Shown here in pieces: positions 1 to 11,240 of a DNA stretch of 64,000 nt (position 1 is the stretch's first letter; every line of letters begins with the position of its first letter). Made by a program: the position numbers and the translations under genes. The notes under the pieces were generated by a model. It saw nothing but the letters and a program-made list of their open reading frames with translations, was not told the DNA's origin and ran no database searches. The DNA lies in NCBI GenBank assembly GCA_950295325.1, contig OX485806.1, positions 46,991,169 through 47,055,168 on the forward strand. Reading direction: 5' to 3'. The DNA is from Polytrichum commune (Eukaryota; Streptophyta; Polytrichopsida; Polytrichales; Polytrichaceae).

Positions 1-1
1 G

Positions 2-3000
2 CCACAAGGAGTACCGGCCAATGAACTTAGGCCACCTAACTTATACTATGACCATAGTAATGCTAGGCAAACTTTTCATCCACCGGCGGGCTTGCAAACT
101 ACAACCGGTTACATTCCAATACAAAATAGACAAGGAGTTCCACCTAATGGTAGTAATGGGAGACAAGCGCCTCCAACGGATCCGGGACCATCTAACTCCC
201 AAGATGTTAGGTTCATGGATGGAGTGTTGGAGGCCACATGTGATGACATGCTTCCTCTCCCAACGAGAATTGGAGAGGAGCAAAGTCAATGGCCTCCTCA
301 CACCAATGCTATTACATATGAGTTAGTGAAGGGTAAGGGTGTGGTTGAAGAAGCACCTGCACTAGCGGTAACTACTAGGGCTAGGAGAGGGGATGCCCCG
401 TTGGAGGTAGGAATAGGAGAGCAAGGAAATTACTCTTCGGATGAAGAGATTAATCTCTCCGAGTTGGATAGGGTAGCTAGAAGAGCTACTAAGGATGTGG
501 AGAGGGAAAATATAATTTTACAAGATAGGGAGAGGACTAATGCGGTACATGACTTGGATAATAGCGATGTGGGTGAATGGGAAGGACCGGGGGTTCCCGT
601 AGACGAATTCGACGTAGTGGGTAATTCTAAGGTGGAAAGATCTACCGGGTACGACTTGTGGGCGGACCTTAGTACACTCAAGGCGGATATTACTTTCGGC
701 CAACTATTGGAAATTTCACCCACGGCAAGGAAAACATTAAAGGAGGGAATGCCGGTACACAAGAGGATGAGGAAGGTGAAAGCTAAAATAGCCGCTAGGA
801 TCCAATCACAAGGTGGAAGAGACGTGAAAGCTATAGAAATAGAAGTTGTTATAGTAGATAAGGTGGTTCCTAATGTGCTAGTCGACGGAGGGAGTAGTCT
901 AAATATACTACCGGAGGATACTATGAAAAAATTGGGACTTGGACTCACGGGGCCTTCACCTTTGGTCATAAATATGGCAAATCAAAGTTCGACTACGCCT
1001 TTGGGGATGATCAAGGATTGTAGAATGACTACGGGAGGTGAGGAGTACTTGGTCACCTTCCATGTCATTAAAATGCACTCCAACAAGGACACCTTCCCCA
1101 TTTTGCTAGGTAGGCCTTGGTTGCGGATGGCGAATGCTATGGTCAATTGGGGTCGACCTAAACCATCCATCACTTATGGTCCGGAGGGTAATAGGGTCAT
1201 AGTGTCCATTGGTTCATTAGAAGGATGGATGAAGAAGGAGATGTATTTGCCATTGGAGAAGGAAATTGATGACTTAAACGAGAATGAGATTGGCAAGGCA
1301 TTGGTGGGAGTCGTCCATCCCGAAGGTCAAAGGGTTGTTATAGATTCGGGCTCGGGAAGTCTAGGTCCTAATTTTTACAATTATGGGGATAATGGGGATT
1401 ATGCCCAATGGCTAAGGGAGTACCCCGAGTCCGAGGTTGATGTAATGGTTACATTTCACCAAGTAGGCTTAGGGAGTGAATTTCCTAGTGTTAGTTTAGG
1501 AGAGGGCTCATTGTTGGAGCCATGTGAGGTGCTCACCGAGGAAGAGTGGATTAGCGGTGGGTTAACACCTTGGGTAGATGACGTGGAAGAGGGTGAGGTT
1601 AGTTTAATTCATGTAGATGGGACTCAAGAGGAGGATGTGATTATTGAGTCATCGAAATTGGAGGAGCCTTTACATTTCAAGACCACGTCTACGGGGATAG
1701 TTGTAGGTCAAGATGTGAAAGATTACCCCAATGTGCCTTCCGATTGGTATCGGAACAAAGAGGAACAAGCACATGTGTCGGAAGCGGATTGGCGGTACGT
1801 GGATGTGAAATTAAAGAATGGAAAAACCCGACAAATGAAGATGGGCTCCAAATTGGGGGAGAAAGAGGTTAGGGAGTATAGCAATTTGGTGGATGAGTTT
1901 AGTGATACTTTTGCATGGTCCTACGATGAGCTTAAGGGAATTCCTAGGGAAATGGTAGAGCACCGGATTCCTTTAATTCCGGGGGCGAGGCCAATTAGAC
2001 AAAAGGAGAGGAGGATGAATCCTCAATTGCAATTGTTGGTGAAAGCGGAATTGGAAAGGTTATTGAAGGCCGGGTTTATCAAGCCGGTGGAAATCACGGA
2101 TTGGGTTTCTCCTATGGTCTTAGTAAAGAAAAAAAATGGGAAATTAAGGGTTTGTGTCGACTATAGGAAATTGAATTCGTGCACACAAAAGGATCACTTC
2201 CCCTTACCTTTTATCACCTTGTTGCTTGAGGAGGTTGGAGGTCATTCACGATATACCTTTATGGATGGGTATGCGGGTTATAATCAAATTTCCATAGCCC
2301 TCCAAGATATCCATAAAACGGCTTTTACTACACCTTGGGGTACTTTTGTGTGGGTAGTGATGCCATTTGGGTTATGTAATGCCCCGGCTACTTTCCAACG
2401 ATTAGTAATGTATATCTTCACCGACTTGTTGTTCAAATCCATGACCGTCTTTGTGGACGATTTTAGCACACAAAGTAATGTGGATGATCACCTACATTGT
2501 GTTAGGGAGGCATTGGTTAGGTGTAGGAAGATGAGGTTAGCATTGAACCCGGATAAGACATTTTTGGGAGTGAATAAGGGAGTGTTGTTGGGTTATGTTG
2601 TTAGTGAGAAAGGTAGAGAACCCGATCCGGATAAGATTGCGGCCATAAGCGACTTGGCAACTCCAACCAATTCCAAGGGGATCTCTAAGTTGTTAGGACA
2701 TGTGGGATGGTACCGGGAACTTATTCCTAATTTTTCAAAGATAGCGGTGCCCATTACCCATTTGCTCAAAAAGGATGTCAAATTCGAGTGGACGGATGCT
2801 TGTCAAAAAGCCTTTGAGGAATTGCGGGATAGGTTGAGCACCTATCCGGTGTTGATACCACCCAATTGGGGTAAACCTTTTCACGTCTATTGTGATGCTA
2901 GTAATGTGGCAATAGGGAGTGCGCTTTGTCAAGCAACGGGAGAAAAAGAGAAGGATCAACCTATAGCTTATGCGAGTAAGCAATTGACCCCCGCCGAAAG

Positions 3001-4570
3001 AAACTACTCTACAACGGAGAGGGAGTGCCTAGCCATGGTGTTTTCCGTTAAAAAGTTTAGGCATTACCTCATGTGCAACCCGGTTGTATTTTTTGTTGAC
3101 CACATGGCTATCAAGTATCTAATTAACAAGGCGGAGTTAAGTGGTAGGTTAGCTAGGTGGGTTTTGTTATTAGAAGAATTCGACTACACGGTGGAATATA
3201 AACCGGGTCGTATGCATTTACAAGCGGACCACTTGTCTAGGTTGTCGGAGGAGATAGGAAAAAATCCGGTAAATGATATGTTAGTAGATGATAGCCTCTT
3301 TGTGGTCACTTCTACACCGGAGTGGTATGTGGGCATAGTGGAATTTCTAACAACCCACAAGTTGCCCAAAGAGTGGACAAAAGAAGAGAGAAGGAAGGTG
3401 AGGGTAAATAGTAGGCAATTTGTTGTAGTGGGCCATAGGTTGTTTAGAAGGGGGTCCGATGGTATTTTACGACGATGCGTGTCAAAAACGGAGGTTGAAG
3501 CGATCTTAATCGCTTGCCACGATAGCGCTTGCGGCGGTCACTTCTCGGGTCAACTCACCGGGCAAAAAATACTTAGAGCGGGCTACTTTTGGCCTACACT
3601 ATTTAAGGACGCCCATGACTATGTAAGGAAATGCGACGCTTGCCAACGGTATGCCCGAAACGACCTTAGAATGGAGATGCCTTTACATGTATCATTACCC
3701 TTAATTCCTTTCGAAAAATGGGGCATCGACTATGTGGGTGAGGTCCATCCCCAATCTTCAAAAGGAATGAAATATATTGTGGTGGCAACCGAGTACCTCA
3801 CCAAGTGGGCGGAAGCCAAAGCGGTGAAGACCGACACGGCGGAACACGCGGCAACATTTATGTACGAAAACATAATTTCGCGGTTCGGGGTGCCGAAGAT
3901 CCTAGTAAGCGATAGGGGTACTCACTTTTTGAATGACTTGATTCGAGAGATGACAGAGAAATTTAAAATTGATCACCGGAAGACTACTCCCTACCACCCA
4001 CAAACCAATGGACAAACGGAAAGGGTTAACGGAATTTTGGTGAGTATACTACGCAAGACGGTTATAGACTCGAAGCGGGATTGGGATACGAAACTAACGG
4101 CGGCACTTTGGGCATACCGTACAACCTATAAGGTAACTACGCGTGCTACACCATTTTCCTTAGTCTATGGTCTTGAAGCGACACTACCAATCGAATATGA
4201 AGTCGAGTCACTTAGGGTGGCCGTGAGTACGAGACTTACCGAAAGTCAATCCTTACGAAATCGACTAACCGATTTGGAAGCACTTGACGAAGGGAGGAGA
4301 ATGGCGGCTCAACATATTGAGGCAATCCAAAGAAGGAGAAAGATTACTTTCGACAAACGACATAAGAGAAGGGCCCTAACACCGGGAATGATGGTCATGA
4401 TTCAAGACGCACGAAAGCTTGAATTTCCGGCGAAATTCAATGCGGTATGGTTAGGACCTTACCTTGTCTATGAGGTCTTTCCTAATAATTCAATTCAATT
4501 GGAAACGTTGAATGGTGAGCTCTTTCCTACCCGTACATCGGGAAGTAGATGTAAGGAGTACCGAGCTTGA
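2..4570 (+). CDS. Ty3/Gypsy gag-pol polyprotein, Athila/Tat-like, 5'-truncated by window edge
   Basis: The frame is open from base 2, so this is the 3' part of a longer polyprotein; a TTG-initiated reading would start at 92 and give 1492 codons, but nothing supports an internal start. Domains in order, numbered from 92: aspartic protease with V-D-G-G-S-S near residue 264 (D-G-G-S in place of D-T/S-G); reverse transcriptase with L-R-V-C-V-D-Y-R, M-P-F-G-L-C-N-A-P and catalytic F-V-D-D-F-S near 786; RNase H with Y-C-D-A-S near 932 and the T-E-R-E-C-L-A motif; integrase with an H-H-C-C zinc module (C-D-A-C-Q-R) and D-D-35-E residues in G-I-D-Y, S-D-R-G and T-E-R-V-N. The F-V-D-D-F-S and D-G-Y-A-G-Y-N-Q motifs resemble the Athila/Tat (non-chromovirus) lineage; no chromodomain is visible. 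There is no internal stop in 4.5 kb, so the insertion is fairly young. The 3' LTR follows 61 bp after the stop. Confidence 0.93.
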   Translation, partial: PQGVPANELRPPNLYYDHSNARQTFHPPAGLQTTTGYIPIQNRQGVPPNGSNGRQAPPTDPGPSNSQDVRFMDGVLEATCDDMLPLPTRIGEEQSQWPPHTNAITYELVKGKGVVEEAPALAVTTRARRGDAPLEVGIGEQGNYSSDEEINLSELDRVARRATKDVERENIILQDRERTNAVHDLDNSDVGEWEGPGVPVDEFDVVGNSKVERSTGYDLWADLSTLKADITFGQLLEISPTARKTLKEGMPVHKRMRKVKAKIAARIQSQGGRDVKAIEIEVVIVDKVVPNVLVDGGSSLNILPEDTMKKLGLGLTGPSPLVINMANQSSTTPLGMIKDCRMTTGGEEYLVTFHVIKMHSNKDTFPILLGRPWLRMANAMVNWGRPKPSITYGPEGNRVIVSIGSLEGWMKKEMYLPLEKEIDDLNENEIGKALVGVVHPEGQRVVIDSGSGSLGPNFYNYGDNGDYAQWLREYPESEVDVMVTFHQVGLGSEFPSVSLGEGSLLEPCEVLTEEEWISGGLTPWVDDVEEGEVSLIHVDGTQEEDVIIESSKLEEPLHFKTTSTGIVVGQDVKDYPNVPSDWYRNKEEQAHVSEADWRYVDVKLKNGKTRQMKMGSKLGEKEVREYSNLVDEFSDTFAWSYDELKGIPREMVEHRIPLIPGARPIRQKERRMNPQLQLLVKAELERLLKAGFIKPVEITDWVSPMVLVKKKNGKLRVCVDYRKLNSCTQKDHFPLPFITLLLEEVGGHSRYTFMDGYAGYNQISIALQDIHKTAFTTPWGTFVWVVMPFGLCNAPATFQRLVMYIFTDLLFKSMTVFVDDFSTQSNVDDHLHCVREALVRCRKMRLALNPDKTFLGVNKGVLLGYVVSEKGREPDPDKIAAISDLATPTNSKGISKLLGHVGWYRELIPNFSKIAVPITHLLKKDVKFEWTDACQKAFEELRDRLSTYPVLIPPNWGKPFHVYCDASNVAIGSALCQATGEKEKDQPIAYASKQLTPAERNYSTTERECLAMVFSVKKFRHYLMCNPVVFFVDHMAIKYLINKAELSGRLARWVLLLEEFDYTVEYKPGRMHLQADHLSRLSEEIGKNPVNDMLVDDSLFVVTSTPEWYVGIVEFLTTHKLPKEWTKEERRKVRVNSRQFVVVGHRLFRRGSDGILRRCVSKTEVEAILIACHDSACGGHFSGQLTGQKILRAGYFWPTLFKDAHDYVRKCDACQRYARNDLRMEMPLHVSLPLIPFEKWGIDYVGEVHPQSSKGMKYIVVATEYLTKWAEAKAVKTDTAEHAATFMYENIISRFGVPKILVSDRGTHFLNDLIREMTEKFKIDHRKTTPYHPQTNGQTERVNGILVSILRKTVIDSKRDWDTKLTAALWAYRTTYKVTTRATPFSLVYGLEATLPIEYEVESLRVAVSTRLTESQSLRNRLTDLEALDEGRRMAAQHIEAIQRRRKITFDKRHKRRALTPGMMVMIQDARKLEFPAKFNAVWLGPYLVYEVFPNNSIQLETLNGELFPTRTSGSRCKEYRA

Positions 4571-5330
4571 CTAGGCAACTTACCCTTGGAGCAAGAGATG
4601 TTTGGATTCATCCCCCGATGGTCGCCAATTATGTGAGCCCAAAAGGGTGCCCACATTTAGTCTTAGACCCTTGAAACGTTAGTTGATGCACTTTGAAGTA
4701 GCATGTTACTTCACAAAAATATAAAAAGAGTGAAATGTTAGTCTTAGAAGTACCATGTTGTAAGAGGCTAGGATGTGAGTTGTTATTGTGTTTTTACCTT
4801 CGGAAGGATTTGAGTGAATGAGGATAGGTAAGGAGAACTTGGATTGAGTAGTTAGTGAGTAGGCTAGTACAAATGGATGGAGACAACCAAAGTGACTCAA
4901 GAGGCAAGTGCATTCGAATTGGGATGAATGGAGGATCACATGGAGCGCACAAGTGGACCACCTCATCATGGCCACTTAATGGGGAAGGCCCAAGGAAGAA
5001 TGCAAGGTGGAGGATAAGCAAATTCTCAAAGCACCAATCAAATCACGAGTTAAGCATCGTGGTTTGAATTAAGTGGTGAGCGACGATTTGGGAAAGTAAG
5101 GGGAGAAAGTTATGGCGGCGGAAAGCGAAGGAGGCTAAGTTTGGGTTGAAGCATCCCAAGTTTGGTAAAGTGTGGTAGGTAGAAAGCCAAGGCTAGTTAA
5201 ATGTTCGAATTAGGATCCTTGTTGATCATTTGAGGGAGGAAGGCTTAGAAGATAGGATTGGCGCCTACTAAGTAGGAGGAAATCTCAAGGGCTTATCGTG
5301 AGCCTTGAGGGTGCTCACCCCCTCAAGCTT

Positions 5331-5340
5331 ACTATATAAT
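5331..5340 (+). promoter_or_regulatory. TATA-like box in the Gypsy 3' LTR
   Basis: ACTATATAAT lies about 700 bp into the LTR, just after a short hairpin-forming CTCAAGG/CCTTGAG pair and before a pyrimidine-rich stretch. That is where a U3 core promoter would be expected. It is called by motif and position only. Confidence 0.45.
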
Positions 5341-5849
5341 CCCTCATTCTTCCCTCACTCATCCTCTCTTTCCTTTGTGCTCCAAGGCACCCCACGAGTT
5401 ATAAGTGTGGGTGTGGGAAGCCATATTGGAGCACATGTGTGTGCTTAGTTTTTAGTTTGAGAGCCAAGGCTTGTTAGCCTTGAAGAGGGCTTGACCTCTT
5501 GGTAGAATTAGTGTTGACGTGAAGGATTTTAAAGTTAATTCATGATTCCAATTTGTGGTACTTAAAGTTCATGTTTTGAATACACGTGGTTGCAAGTTCC
5601 ATGTTTAAGAGTTGAGCACTTGATGTTGTGATGAGTGCAAAAATATACTTGTGTGGATTAGTTAGTCTTAGTGAAGTTAGGAAATTCTCTCTCCCCCTCT
5701 CCTCTCTAGGATTTTAGGATTTTAGGATTAGAGAAGAATTGTGTGATTAGAAAGGGGTTGTTAGTAGAATTAGGGAAATTAGGTAGGAAGATTAGTTAAG
5801 GGCTTGAATAATTAGTGAGGTAGTTGGGGATTACAACTACAAAGTTGTG

Positions 5850-5995
5850 GGTTCATGAAGGAGCTGGGTTTATGAAGGAGCTGGGTTTGTTTAGTTAGAA
5901 AGTAAAGAGCTGGGTTTGTTTAGTTAGAAGCTAAGGAGCTGGGTTTATGAGGGAGCTGGGTTTGTTTAGTTAGAAGCTAAGAAGCTGGGTGGACG
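5850..5995 (+). repeat. 29-bp tandem repeat inside the Gypsy LTR
   Basis: GAGCTGGGTTT is repeated about five times, alternating with TGTTTAGTTAGAAGCTAAG or the shorter TATGAAG/TATGAGG. The unit is about 29 bp where complete. It lies downstream of the TATA-like box, in a position fitting R/U5 or the leader. Confidence 0.75.
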
Positions 5996-6249
5996 TTAGA
6001 AGCAAACAAAGACAAAATAGCACCCGAGCATAAGGAGGTTAAATAGTTAACTTGTGCATTCTCCACATACGTATTGAAATCGTACATTGAGTTGTTAAAA
6101 GTGAAATTCCAGTTAAATCCAAGACCACTTGAAGGGTGAACCTTGCACTATGGACTCATCCAAGTCCAAATCCAATACCGCGGAGGAATGTGAGCCCAAA
6201 CCCACTACTCGGACTACGGACGCTTAAGGGTGGGGGGTTTGGCCTCACA

Positions 6250-6300
6250 CATTGGGCACCTAAATTTTCAACAAAATGCCTTCCGGCAATGCAATTTAAG
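6250..6300. other. Short spacer between two LTR insertions
   Basis: About 50 bp of unique-looking sequence separates the Gypsy LTR end from the family-B solo LTR. It starts with CATTG, the expected but unverifiable Gypsy target duplication. Confidence 0.4.
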
Positions 6301-7283
6301 TGTCGCAACCTTTGCTAGTTCCTTTAACTAACTTGATCCATTTTAAATTTAAGCAAACGTCATGAGCTCTAACCCTTTGCATTCCGCCATGCTAATGGTT
6401 AGCTCCCCATACTACATATTTTTTAGTCTATAGAAGGAGGACCAACCCTCCTACCTTCCATGCGCGACTCACCTCTTAATCGGTAACCAATGCTTAGTTG
6501 TGGACTTCCATCCATGGAAGTCCAATCTTTAGTTGATCATCGTGTTGTCGGAGCAACACTACAACAACCTGAACCATACTAAACAACTATGCCCCCATGT
6601 TGGGCCAATGTTCGTGGAGGCCGTGCCGTTCGGCCTCGGGTAGGTTCGGCGACCACACCACCTCACCCATATAAGTCATTAGGACTTTTGGCAGGACCCT
6701 TATCCCACCATCAAGAAAAATTTTGTCTCTCTACCAAGATTTGGGACCAAGTAAACATTTTCCTTTAGCCGTTAGGGCTAAAAATTCCCAACAGCTTCCA
6801 AATAGCATAAATTCCTAGTATAATCTTTGATGCTCACATGCATTCACTCCATTGACATCTATGTTTTACATAGATGCTCATGGAATCCTCATTTGCCCCA
6901 TTCAAGAAAGTTTTGAGGAAGTTATGCCTGTTCAAACCTTGGCAGTCCCGAGAGGCATTCCCATGCCATTGTTGTACCAAGGCATTGTCCCGGGATAGCG
7001 CCCCATTCAAATTGCCATATCTCCTAGCTCATACCTCCCATTACGGTATTCTTGAGCATTCTAGAATTTGCACGCCATAAGCTATGCATAGCATATAGCT
7101 TTATCCTTGTGACTCCTAGTCTCCATGGGTGGGAGGCGTTCCCAATGTCCGGGGCCCTCATCTACATCAGGATCACTTTGGCCCTCTCTCATGAATGGCG
7201 CCACAAGTCTTGTGTGTCACAACGGGTTCCCCCTTGTGCCCATGGTGTTTTGGGCATTCTTCATAGAGAGGTTGATCTTTTCA
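6301..7283 (+). mobile_element. Solo LTR, family B, copy 1
   Basis: This 983-bp segment begins TGTCGCAACC and ends in CA. Along its whole length it matches the reverse complement of 13817-13455 plus 11843-11241, the second copy with its own nested insert removed. Clear shared stretches include the run around GCCCCCATGTTGGGCCAATG and the GGGTGGGAGGCGTT run. The flanks are TTAAG on the left and TTAGA on the right, an imperfect 5-bp duplication. No internal region or partner LTR in the same orientation is present. The short ORFs across it are not credible genes. Confidence 0.75.
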
Positions 7284-7665
7284 TTAGAAAAAAAAATTAC
7301 ATGCATTTGCAACACACTCTAAAACCTCCTTATATACAAGTTTTTTTCGTGCAATAAAAAAATACACGTAAAATTTCAATGATTAATATACAAGTTAAGA
7401 TCTGTTTACATATGACATTACATCCATGAATAGTCATCAACATAAATATGCAAATATATTCTTGAATAATAATCAACCCGTATCATATGTAAATTGCAAA
7501 ACCCTTGCATTCATGATAAAATTATTGAGGATTATTTGATGTAAGTCTTAGTCGTCCAATTCAACAATATATGTCTTAGGAGTCAATGCAATCATTGTTT
7601 CAAAAGATTGGTAAGATTATATGGAAATTTTCATCAAATGATTGCTAAGATTGTAAGTCCGTTTG
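7284..7665. other. Unassigned AT-rich spacer
   Basis: This lies between the family-B solo LTR and the start of the Copia LTR-like repeat. No coding potential, RNA gene or repeat is recognised beyond A/T runs near 7288 and 7357. Confidence 0.4.
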
Positions 7666-7926
7666 TGTTGAAGGTGGAGCAATAGATTGCTCGTAGTCGT
7701 AAAATTGTGATATAACAAAGAATGAGATTGTAGTAAGCCTACAAGGTTAGTTCGTAATGGAAGAACAATTATCCCATATTGGTTGTAATGAACCAAGTTG
7801 AAAATCAGCAATAAAGGGCAAGGCAAGGGATGAAAAGACTATCTTATTCCAAGCATTGATCATATGCCTTTGTATATGTATATATGCTTGTACAATCTCA
7901 TCTATAGTCCTATTGAGTCCCAATAG
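7666..7926 (+). repeat. Copia 5' LTR (partial)
   Basis: The segment begins TGTTGAAGGTGGAGCAATAG and shares about 260 bp, in direct orientation, with 14416-14672. Landmarks are GCAATAGATTGCTC, AATAAAGGGCAAGGCAA and AGTCCTATTGA. Similarity stops after CCAATA, whereas the right copy continues about 90 bp to CCCAACA, so the 3' end of this copy seems lost or replaced. Confidence 0.65.
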
Positions 7927-7949
7927 GTAATGGGCCCATCCATACTAGT

Positions 7950-9360
7950 GAAGTGCTTTGACTTGATTACTTTGAGGTTGCAGAGTGGATTTTGAGGAGT
8001 TGGCGTTTTGGAACTTCAAAGCGTTGGAGGTATCTGAAGTCGCATTTGATTGTTATAAGTTTTTTGTGTTTTGCATTTGCTTGAATGTTTGTTTGATGCA
8101 AAAAATGTTGATTTTTGAGTCATGAATGTTGAGAGGCTTATTTGAGAGGTTTACAAATATTTAGACTTCCAAAGCATCTGACATGAATGATTTGAGTGTG
8201 GAAAAACTTATTTGAGAGGTTTGGAGGCGTCTAGACTTCAACGGCATTCGATATGAATGTTTTGAGTGTTGCAGGGTGTACTTAAGAGGTTTGAAGTTGC
8301 TTTAAATTCAAAAGCATCTACCTCGAGTGTTTTAAGTATTTAAGGGTGTACCTACAAGATTTTGAGGTGTTTAAAATTAAAAAGTATCTAACTTGAGAAT
8401 TTTAGATGTTTAATGGCTTATTTGTGAGGGTTAAGTGTTGAAAAATTGTTTGAAACCATTCAAAATGTTTTGAGTTGAAAGGAATGTCATTTAAATGCCT
8501 GGAGTGTGGAAAAGCTTATGTGAGTGCATTGAATGTGATTTTAGATCAAAAAGATATGACTTGAATGAGTAAATAATGAAAAAAACATATTTGAAAGAAA
8601 ATGCATTCCATTGAATGAAACAAAATCTAATGTGAGTGACGATAAGTCTTAACACTCATTTGAAAGCAAATGGTGTGAGAGATCTGACTTGAGTGATTAG
8701 AGTGTTTTTAGGCACTTTAGAGAGAAAGTGAATTCATTTGAGGTGAAAAAATCTAATTCGAGTGATTTGATAGTTCTAGGAAATGTTTGAGATCAAAAGC
8801 TTTTATTTGTTGTGAACTAGATCTCACTTAAGTGATTTGAAAGTTTAAATACCTATTTGACATCACAAGAGCATTTTTTAATCCAAATGGACCTTATTTG
8901 AATCGATTGGAGTGGAACCACAATGTTTAAAGGTAAAAGGGTTCACATGGAGTTTAGAATGATCTACTTTGGTTATTTGAGTATTGAAATGATGATTTGT
9001 AAGATAGGCTAGTCATTTGAGCTCAAGAGTAGCATAATTGATTTTTTTTGTGAATTGAGTGTTGGAAAACATAAGACACATTTGAGGTGAATTTTATTTT
9101 ACGTGAGCGATTTAATTTGTTTAGACTCTTCTTTAGGTATAGATGATATGATTATATGTATTTGAGAGTGTAGAACACATTTGAAGGGAGGTATATCTTA
9201 TTTGAATGATTTAAGTGTCTTAATTTTTTTTTAAAGTGGAGATGATTTGACTTAAGGTATTTGAGAGTATAAAGCATATTTGAGGTGAAATTGATTTTCT
9301 CTGAGTGATTTGAGCAGCCTAAAATTTTTTGAGGTGAAAAAATATAATTTGAAAGTTATG
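7950..9360 (+). repeat. Degenerate ~70-bp tandem repeats in the Copia leader
   Basis: Between the LTR and gag the sequence repeats a theme of the form CTTATTTGAGAGGTTTGAAG, then TTCAAAAGCATCTGACATG, then AATGTTTTGAGTG. It is clearest from 8130 to 8420 with a period near 70 bp, and continues more degenerate as TTTGAGTG/TTTGAGGTG motifs to about 9360. There is no coding potential in the + frame that continues into gag. It is read as an expanded leader region. Confidence 0.6.
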
Positions 9361-9423
9361 AACATACATACGCATTCTTTGAACGGAAGACAACATCGTT
9401 TGAGAGCAAACGGACTAGAGTCA

Positions 9424-10010
9424 TGGACAAATTCCATGGAGAGAAATTTAGCCTTTGGAAATTCAAATTCATGATGGTTTTGGCTTCCATGGCTATTTGG
9501 CACATTGTAAGCGAATTCGAAAAGGTTCCACCTTCTCATGTGGATACCAAAGTGTTGAAAGAACACTAAAAATGCACGAATAAAGCCATGTCTATCATCG
9601 GCCTCAACTTGATGGACAACCAACTTGCGCACATTAAGAGTTGCAAACCACTAGAAGGGCCGTGGAAAACCCTTTGCAATATTTACGGGACAAAGAATAT
9701 GTCTAACATCCTTTCATTTGCCACAAATTATTCACATGCAAGATGCAAGAAGGAAAGGATTTATTGGACCACATCAACAAAATTAAAATCTTGCAAATCA
9801 ACCTGCGTGTTTGGAAGTATGCGTGTGGGAGGAAAACATTGTCATGAGTTTGCTCAAGAATTTGTTGACGTCGTACAAATATTTGATCATCGCATTGGTG
9901 ATGATGCCCATGAAAGATTTTATGATGGAATACATGATGGAACATTTGATGCACAAGATGTTAAAGCGTAAGGAAAAAAATAAAAAACAAAGACACAACA
10001 ATGGTGTTTA
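9424..10010 (+). pseudogene. Copia gag remnant (UBN2-type) with degraded zinc knuckle just downstream
   Basis: Starting at ATG 9424 the reading contains F-H-G-E-K-F-S-L-W-K-F-K, the N-terminal signature of plant Copia Gag. After a stop near 9568 it continues with I-G-L-N-L-M-D-N-Q-L-A-H-I, W-K-T-L-C-N-I-Y and, after a frame change, I-V-M-S-L-L-K-N-L and E-Y-M-M-E-H-L-M-H. A degraded C-F-Y-C-S-K...C zinc knuckle follows at about 10024-10070. At least one stop and two frame shifts break it, so no functional product is expected. Confidence 0.8.
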
Positions 10011-10173
10011 AGGGCATAAAGACATGTTTCTATTGCAGCAAACCAAACCAGATCGTGCAATTTTGCTACAAAGCAAAGAACAATAAAAAGTAGACTAGCA
10101 AAAGTGCAAAGGACAAGGATAAATTGCACTTGCAACGCAATGTGAAGCACATTTAAGGAGCATTTGTAAATGG

Positions 10174-10431
10174 ATCATGAATTTGGGAGCCTCAATGTAT
10201 ATGATTGCACATAGGGTGCCTTTCGATACCTGCAAGGTAATTTCTCCACGCAACGTTTATTTGGGTGACGACAGTGAGGCCGAAGCCATTAGAATGGGGC
10301 CCATTGTCATTGAGGTTGAAATGAAATGCAAAAGGACAAGAATCCGAACCACAAATGTACTTCACGTGCTTAAGTTGCAAACCAAGTTACTCTTGGTGAG
10401 CAAACTTTTGTTGAATAAGTTGAAGGTGTAA
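10174..10431 (+). pseudogene. Copia aspartic protease remnant
   Basis: The reading W-I-M-N-L-G-A-S-M-Y-M at the start aligns by eye with the W-I-L-D-S-G-A-S-H-M protease active site of plant Copia elements. The catalytic Asp of D-S-G is replaced (N-L-G), so the enzyme would be dead. Downstream, L-L-V-S-K-L matches the end of the protease domain. It sits between gag and integrase, as expected for Copia. Confidence 0.75.
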
Positions 10432-11240
10432 TTTCATGTAAACAAATGCTTGTGGGAGGTGTGAATGGCAACGTGGTTGCAATAGCTCAAGGTGAAGCAA
10501 TTTTGTACCAGAGGACCTTCACAAATGCATGTGGTCAACTTTGTGAATTCACATGCGGTAGGCGATCCAACGGAGCTTTGGCACCATTAACTTGGACATT
10601 TAGATGTGAAGAGCATTTATGCACTCCAAAAAATGGTAAAGGACATGAACCTAGGCAAAACCTCTTATCCCACCTCTGCATTGACTTACAACACATGCAC
10701 GGAAGGTAACCCATAGGCGGTGAAGTAAAGAACCTATGCAGAGTGGCATACAACAAAACCCTTAAAGATTGTGCATTTGAGGGTTAGTGGCCCAATGAAG
10801 AACATGTTTGTAAGAGGGCAAAGTATTATGTTCATGTCTGTTGATTTAAAATAGGTATGGGTTTATATGATAAGAACCAAAGAAAAATGGTTTCATAAGC
10901 TAAAAATATTTTGCGCATTTGTAGAAACGCAATCGGACTACAAAATCAAGGCGATCTGGTGGATGAATGGAAAAAAATCACTTTTAAATGATTTTTTTTT
11001 AATTTATAAAACACGGCATTGAGAGCAAGCCTCAAGACATTAGACCAACAATATATCCAAAACAAATTGTTGTTGTAATGGAATAATATATGTTTGAATC
11101 ACAACAACTCGACAAATTGCTTTGGACTGAAGCAGTGACAAATGTGGTTTATACATTAAATTAATGTCCAACAAAGGCTTTACGCTTTGTTACACCCAAA
11201 TAAACACGGAGCAAGAGGAAACCTTGCAATGCACACATAT

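Larger units (their letters stand above)
4632..6249 (+). mobile_element. 3' LTR of the left Gypsy element
   Basis: This 1618-bp segment begins TGTGAGCCC 61 bp after the polyprotein stop and ends GGCCTCACA, giving TG...CA with inverted ends. The boundaries are supported by an independent related solo LTR (11844-13449, opposite strand) that has the same terminal 30-60 bp on each side and a perfect 5-bp duplication. The 5' LTR lies outside the window, so the target duplication cannot be tested; the base run after the end is CATTG. No strong polypurine tract is visible just before the LTR. The LTR contains a TATA-like box and a short tandem repeat, listed separately. Confidence 0.82.

Noticed and set aside
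7052-7357. 101-codon + strand ORF
   Set aside because: Crosses the end of the family-B solo LTR into unrelated DNA, so it cannot be a conserved gene.
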